The notes beneath the pieces are model-generated. The model worked only from the letters and a program-made list of their open reading frames with translations. It did not search any database and was not told the origin of the DNA. A program made the position numbers and the translations under genes. DNA of 64,000 nt from RYN-428 sp035551995 (GTDB lineage: Bacteria > Planctomycetota > Phycisphaerae > Tepidisphaerales > Tepidisphaeraceae). Below are positions 61,554-64,000 of this stretch, in pieces; within the stretch, counting starts at the first letter, position 1; every line of letters begins with the position of its first letter. The stretch lies in contig DASZME010000061.1 of NCBI GenBank assembly GCA_035551995.1, forward strand, positions 28,846 through 92,845, given 5' to 3'.

Positions 61554-62519
61554 TCAATTGCCGCTACTGCTTGGGCGATGAGTCAAGACGTCGACAATCA
61601 ACCGCAGGAGTCCGTCACGCACTGTCCGTCGAAATATCAATGACGGTCTGATCCAAATAGCCTGCGCCCAAGCTTTTCCCGCCTCCCACCATCGCAACTG
61701 CGAGGTGTATTTTAATGCCGCCTGAACAGCGTCATCTCCGCAAAATTTCTGAATAAATCTCCGACACGCCCATCGCCTTCGCAATGAAACACGCTCGGGA
61801 AACGGAGGAAAGTGTTTGCTCATCACCTTTCGTGCGTTCGCGTACATCCGCCAAAAGTCATTCGACGCATTCGACGAATGACAGCGGTAGATGAGTGCGA
61901 GCCGGGGAGCAAATATAAAAGGACCATATTTAGCGAGGCGGATATATAGATCCCAATCATCGGTTCCCCATATCTCGGGATCGAATCCGCCGATCAAATC
62001 GAGGGCCGTTCGACGAATAAGTGTCTGGCCCGGCGACCGAACCCATCCAGCGCCCGCGAAGGCATCCAGTACCCAGCCCGTGGGCGCATCCGCTCCAGGA
62101 TACCGATGACCATTTCCGCTACCTGTCAACTCGACGATTCCATAAACCAATACAGCATCCGCCGAATCACGCATCGCCGCCACCTGCCATGCCAGCTTAT
62201 CCGCGGGCCAAGCGTCATCATCATCAAGAAATGCAACAAATTCACCGCGGGCGGCTTGCAAACCACGATTGCGCGCCGCCGCCTGGCCTTGATTGCTCTG
62301 TTCGATGTATCGAATAGCGGTGGAAACCACAAGCGGCTGAAGTAGAACGGCGGTGTCATCTGGCGATCCATCATTGACAACGACAATCTCGAAATCACGG
62401 AACGTCTGCTTGAGAACCGATTCTATCGCCAGAAGTACGAATTTCCTGTGATTGTAAGTCGGAATGACGACGGTGACCGCGGGACAGTTGACTGGCAACG
62501 GCGTCGTTTCCAAGTTCAT
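61554..62519 (-). CDS. Glycosyltransferase family 2
   Basis: This 321-residue GT-A protein has VTVVIPTYNHRKFVLLAIES, IVVVNDGSPDDTAVL, NQGQAAARNRGLQAAR and FVAFLDDDDAWPADKLAWQV with the DDDD metal site. It also has IWGTDDWDLYIRLAKYG, shared with the GT2 at 59253. About 100 bases without a gene separate it from the WbsX-like gene. Confidence 0.92.
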   Translation of the reverse strand: MNLETTPLPVNCPAVTVVIPTYNHRKFVLLAIESVLKQTFRDFEIVVVNDGSPDDTAVLLQPLVVSTAIRYIEQSNQGQAAARNRGLQAARGEFVAFLDDDDAWPADKLAWQVAAMRDSADAVLVYGIVELTGSGNGHRYPGADAPTGWVLDAFAGAGWVRSPGQTLIRRTALDLIGGFDPEIWGTDDWDLYIRLAKYGPFIFAPRLALIYRCHSSNASNDFWRMYANARKVMSKHFPPFPERVSLRRRWACRRFIQKFCGDDAVQAALKYTSQLRWWEAGKAWAQAIWIRPSLIFRRTVRDGLLRLIVDVLTHRPSSSGN

Positions 62520-62630
62520 TTACCACCATTGTCCAAAATGCGCGCCATTGCCCGACTCTTGTCGACATTCCTTCGGCGATCGCAACCACAATTCGCTATG
62601 TCAGCCGGAAGCGGAAATCTCGTCCAGTGA

Positions 62631-63752
62631 CTAACTGATGGCTCGCTTGATAGCTTCCAGATAGTCCCGGCCCCATCGCTGACAAGGCTCCAGGTGGTTT
62701 CCCTCAGCCCACTCGTTCCACGCGTTGACAAAGAGAATCGGCTTGCTTCCACCAGGATTATTTTCTTGTCGGGAAATCCGCCCAACAATCGCGGCAACCC
62801 ATTTCTCAAAGAGATCGGGTGTGGACCCGTGAAAAATAACACCGCCCTTTTTGCGACGTGCCGTATTATCCCACGATGGGCAAACAGATCGAATCCATGG
62901 ATACGCCGGCTCAGGAAGTTGACACGCCGCGTTTACCAATTCCGCATACGAATAGACACTGTGTTCATTGAATACAGCAGATCGAGTCCGCAATTTCTGT
63001 CGTTGCCACCATTTGAATCGATGCAATCGCGCCGCCGCCATTGCTCCACCGAACGGCTGAAATTCCAATCCCGCATCAAAGCCTCTCTCTTGGGGCTCCA
63101 ATTGTTCTTCAAAACTTTCAACGCGAACGAGATACAGACCAGGCAGTCCCGCCCGTTCAGCCTCTCGCCGCCATCGATACGTAGTTGCCCGTGAATCGGG
63201 CATTTCTGTGCTGTGGTAGACGAGAAACAGTGGCTTGCCATCGACGCGAATATATCTTGCATCTTCGAAGGCGGGAATCAGCGAGCGGATGTGAGCGACA
63301 TCATCCTCCGCGGCATATCGCTGCTCGAGCAGAATTTCCTGATTTCGCCCATCCCAGCGCCGAGTCCAGCTTTCATTTGCCCAACAAAGACAGAACGGAA
63401 AATCCGGTTCGCGCGACGCGAGCATCTCATTCACTGGACGTTCAAGTAACCGACGACCACTGAACCAGTAATGGTAATAGCAAAATCCATGAATCCCGTG
63501 TTCCCGCGCCAACTCGCACTGCGCAGCCCGCGCCTCCGCAAGCCGCAGGTCGTAAAAACCAAGATCGGCCGGCAGATGCGGTTGATAGTGGCCCGCAAAT
63601 ACCGGGCCTGCCTTAACGACATTGGTCCACTCGGTGAATCCCTTACCCCACCATGTATCGTTCTCCGGTATCGGATAGTACTGGGGAAGATAAAACGCGA
63701 TTAGGCGAGGATTAGGACGCTCGGCACCGGCGAGGTTATTTTTGGTCAACAT
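62631..63752 (-). CDS. WbsX / GH99-like protein
   Basis: This 373-residue protein shows the WbsX pattern. It has LIAFYLPQYYPIPENDTWWG, GFTEWTNVVKAGPVFAGHYQ and FCYYHYWFSGRRLLERPV, then CLCWANESWTRRWDGRN and NAWNEWAEGNHLEP at the C-terminus. WbsX proteins are related to GH99 endo-mannosidases and occur in O-antigen and capsule loci, where they are thought to act as glycan-modifying hydrolases or transferases. The acidic pairs in NESW and NEWAEG are the likely catalytic area. It has no signal peptide and is the first gene of the locus in the direction of transcription. Confidence 0.88.
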   Translation of the reverse strand: MLTKNNLAGAERPNPRLIAFYLPQYYPIPENDTWWGKGFTEWTNVVKAGPVFAGHYQPHLPADLGFYDLRLAEARAAQCELAREHGIHGFCYYHYWFSGRRLLERPVNEMLASREPDFPFCLCWANESWTRRWDGRNQEILLEQRYAAEDDVAHIRSLIPAFEDARYIRVDGKPLFLVYHSTEMPDSRATTYRWRREAERAGLPGLYLVRVESFEEQLEPQERGFDAGLEFQPFGGAMAAARLHRFKWWQRQKLRTRSAVFNEHSVYSYAELVNAACQLPEPAYPWIRSVCPSWDNTARRKKGGVIFHGSTPDLFEKWVAAIVGRISRQENNPGGSKPILFVNAWNEWAEGNHLEPCQRWGRDYLEAIKRAIS

Positions 63753-63872
63753 CGATGTCGCATCTCCTCGTGCATCGTCACACTTGCAAAATTGCTAGAA
63801 TGCACATGATGAAACGATGCGGTAATCTCCAATTAAAATCGAGATGACGACCTGAACCTCCCACCGGTGTGA

Positions 63873-63903
63873 ACTTCCCCCCGTATGGCGGGCGCGGGGA
63901 AGT
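63873..63903. terminator. Hairpin at the end of the IS3-family transposase gene
   Basis: Arm acttcccc (63873-63880) and arm ggggaagt (63896-63903) are perfect reverse complements, just past the transposase stop. No T run follows on the minus strand, so its role as a terminator is unproven. The insertion-sequence end should lie in this area, but I cannot fix the exact terminal repeat with one end only. Confidence 0.4.
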
Positions 63904-63905
63904 GA

Positions 63906-64000
63906 CTAATTGAAACTCGCCTCGAACGCTTCGGGGCTCATGTAGTTTAACGAACTGTGCAGCCGTTTGCGATTGTAAAACACCTCGATGTACTCAAAGA
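63906..64000 (-). mobile_element. IS3-family transposase (OrfB), C-terminal end, cut by window
   Basis: The minus strand reads FEYIEVFYNRKRLHSSLNYM and SPEAFEASFN, then a stop at 63906-63908. This is the characteristic C-terminus of IS3-family OrfB integrases (Y-I-x-x-F-Y-N-x-x-R-x-H-S-x-L), the region after the DDE catalytic core. The rest lies beyond the window. It is transcribed toward the polysaccharide locus, whose first gene starts about 150 bases away. The gap 63753-63905 contains only the presumed insertion-sequence end. Confidence 0.85.

Noticed and set aside
1..64000. CRISPR array, tRNA or rRNA genes
   Set aside because: No regularly spaced direct repeats and no recognisable tRNA T-loop or rRNA segments were seen on reading; a covariance-model search would be needed to exclude a tRNA fully.

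Overview
The window is a chromosomal segment of a GC-rich bacterium. My best guess is Planctomycetota or a close relative. The reasons are a tandem pair of unusual Hsp70-like proteins, a very large exopolysaccharide cluster with a WbsX-type protein, an IS1634-type transposase remnant and abundant palindromic repeats. This is inference from gene content; no rRNA or tRNA gene is visible to confirm it.

Layout. Positions 1-28,300 are mostly housekeeping genes on mixed strands: an EF-P-like factor, an adenylate-kinase-like protein, acetyl-CoA synthetase, a flavin split-barrel protein, a DHH phosphoesterase, valyl-tRNA synthetase, an ispE-MATE-queG run, an ArsR-methyltransferase fusion next to S-adenosylhomocysteinase, a lone nucleotidyltransferase, a membrane acyltransferase, the Hsp70 pair and a membrane-TPR protein. 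This part carries several families of short palindromic repeats and some gene debris: a frameshifted Rpn/DUF4351-like gene, an IS1634-type 5' fragment and a truncated ORF behind valS.

Positions 28,600-63,750 form one minus-strand polysaccharide locus of about 25 genes with short gaps, many start/stop overlaps and a rho-independent terminator at its end (about 28,590). Read in the direction of transcription it begins with a WbsX/GH99-like protein. About fifteen glycosyltransferases (mostly GT4, three GT2), two DXD-type putative transferases, four membrane acyltransferases, an FkbM-type methyltransferase and an O-antigen polymerase/ligase follow. It ends with a Wza-type export lipoprotein and a Wzc-like chain-length/ATPase protein. 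Together these look like synthesis, decoration, polymerisation and export of a complex acylated and methylated surface polysaccharide. No Wzx flippase or initiating phosphoglycosyltransferase is visible here. The window ends inside an IS3-family transposase that abuts the upstream end of the locus.

The most unusual observation is in valS. Four palindromic repeat copies from two families lie in the coding sequence. Both copies of each family have the same length, orientation and reading phase, so they add about 120 extra residues without breaking the gene. This resembles the Rickettsia palindromic elements that insert into ORFs. A third, MITE-like family lies between genes, and one of its cores forms the C-terminal tail of the DHH protein.
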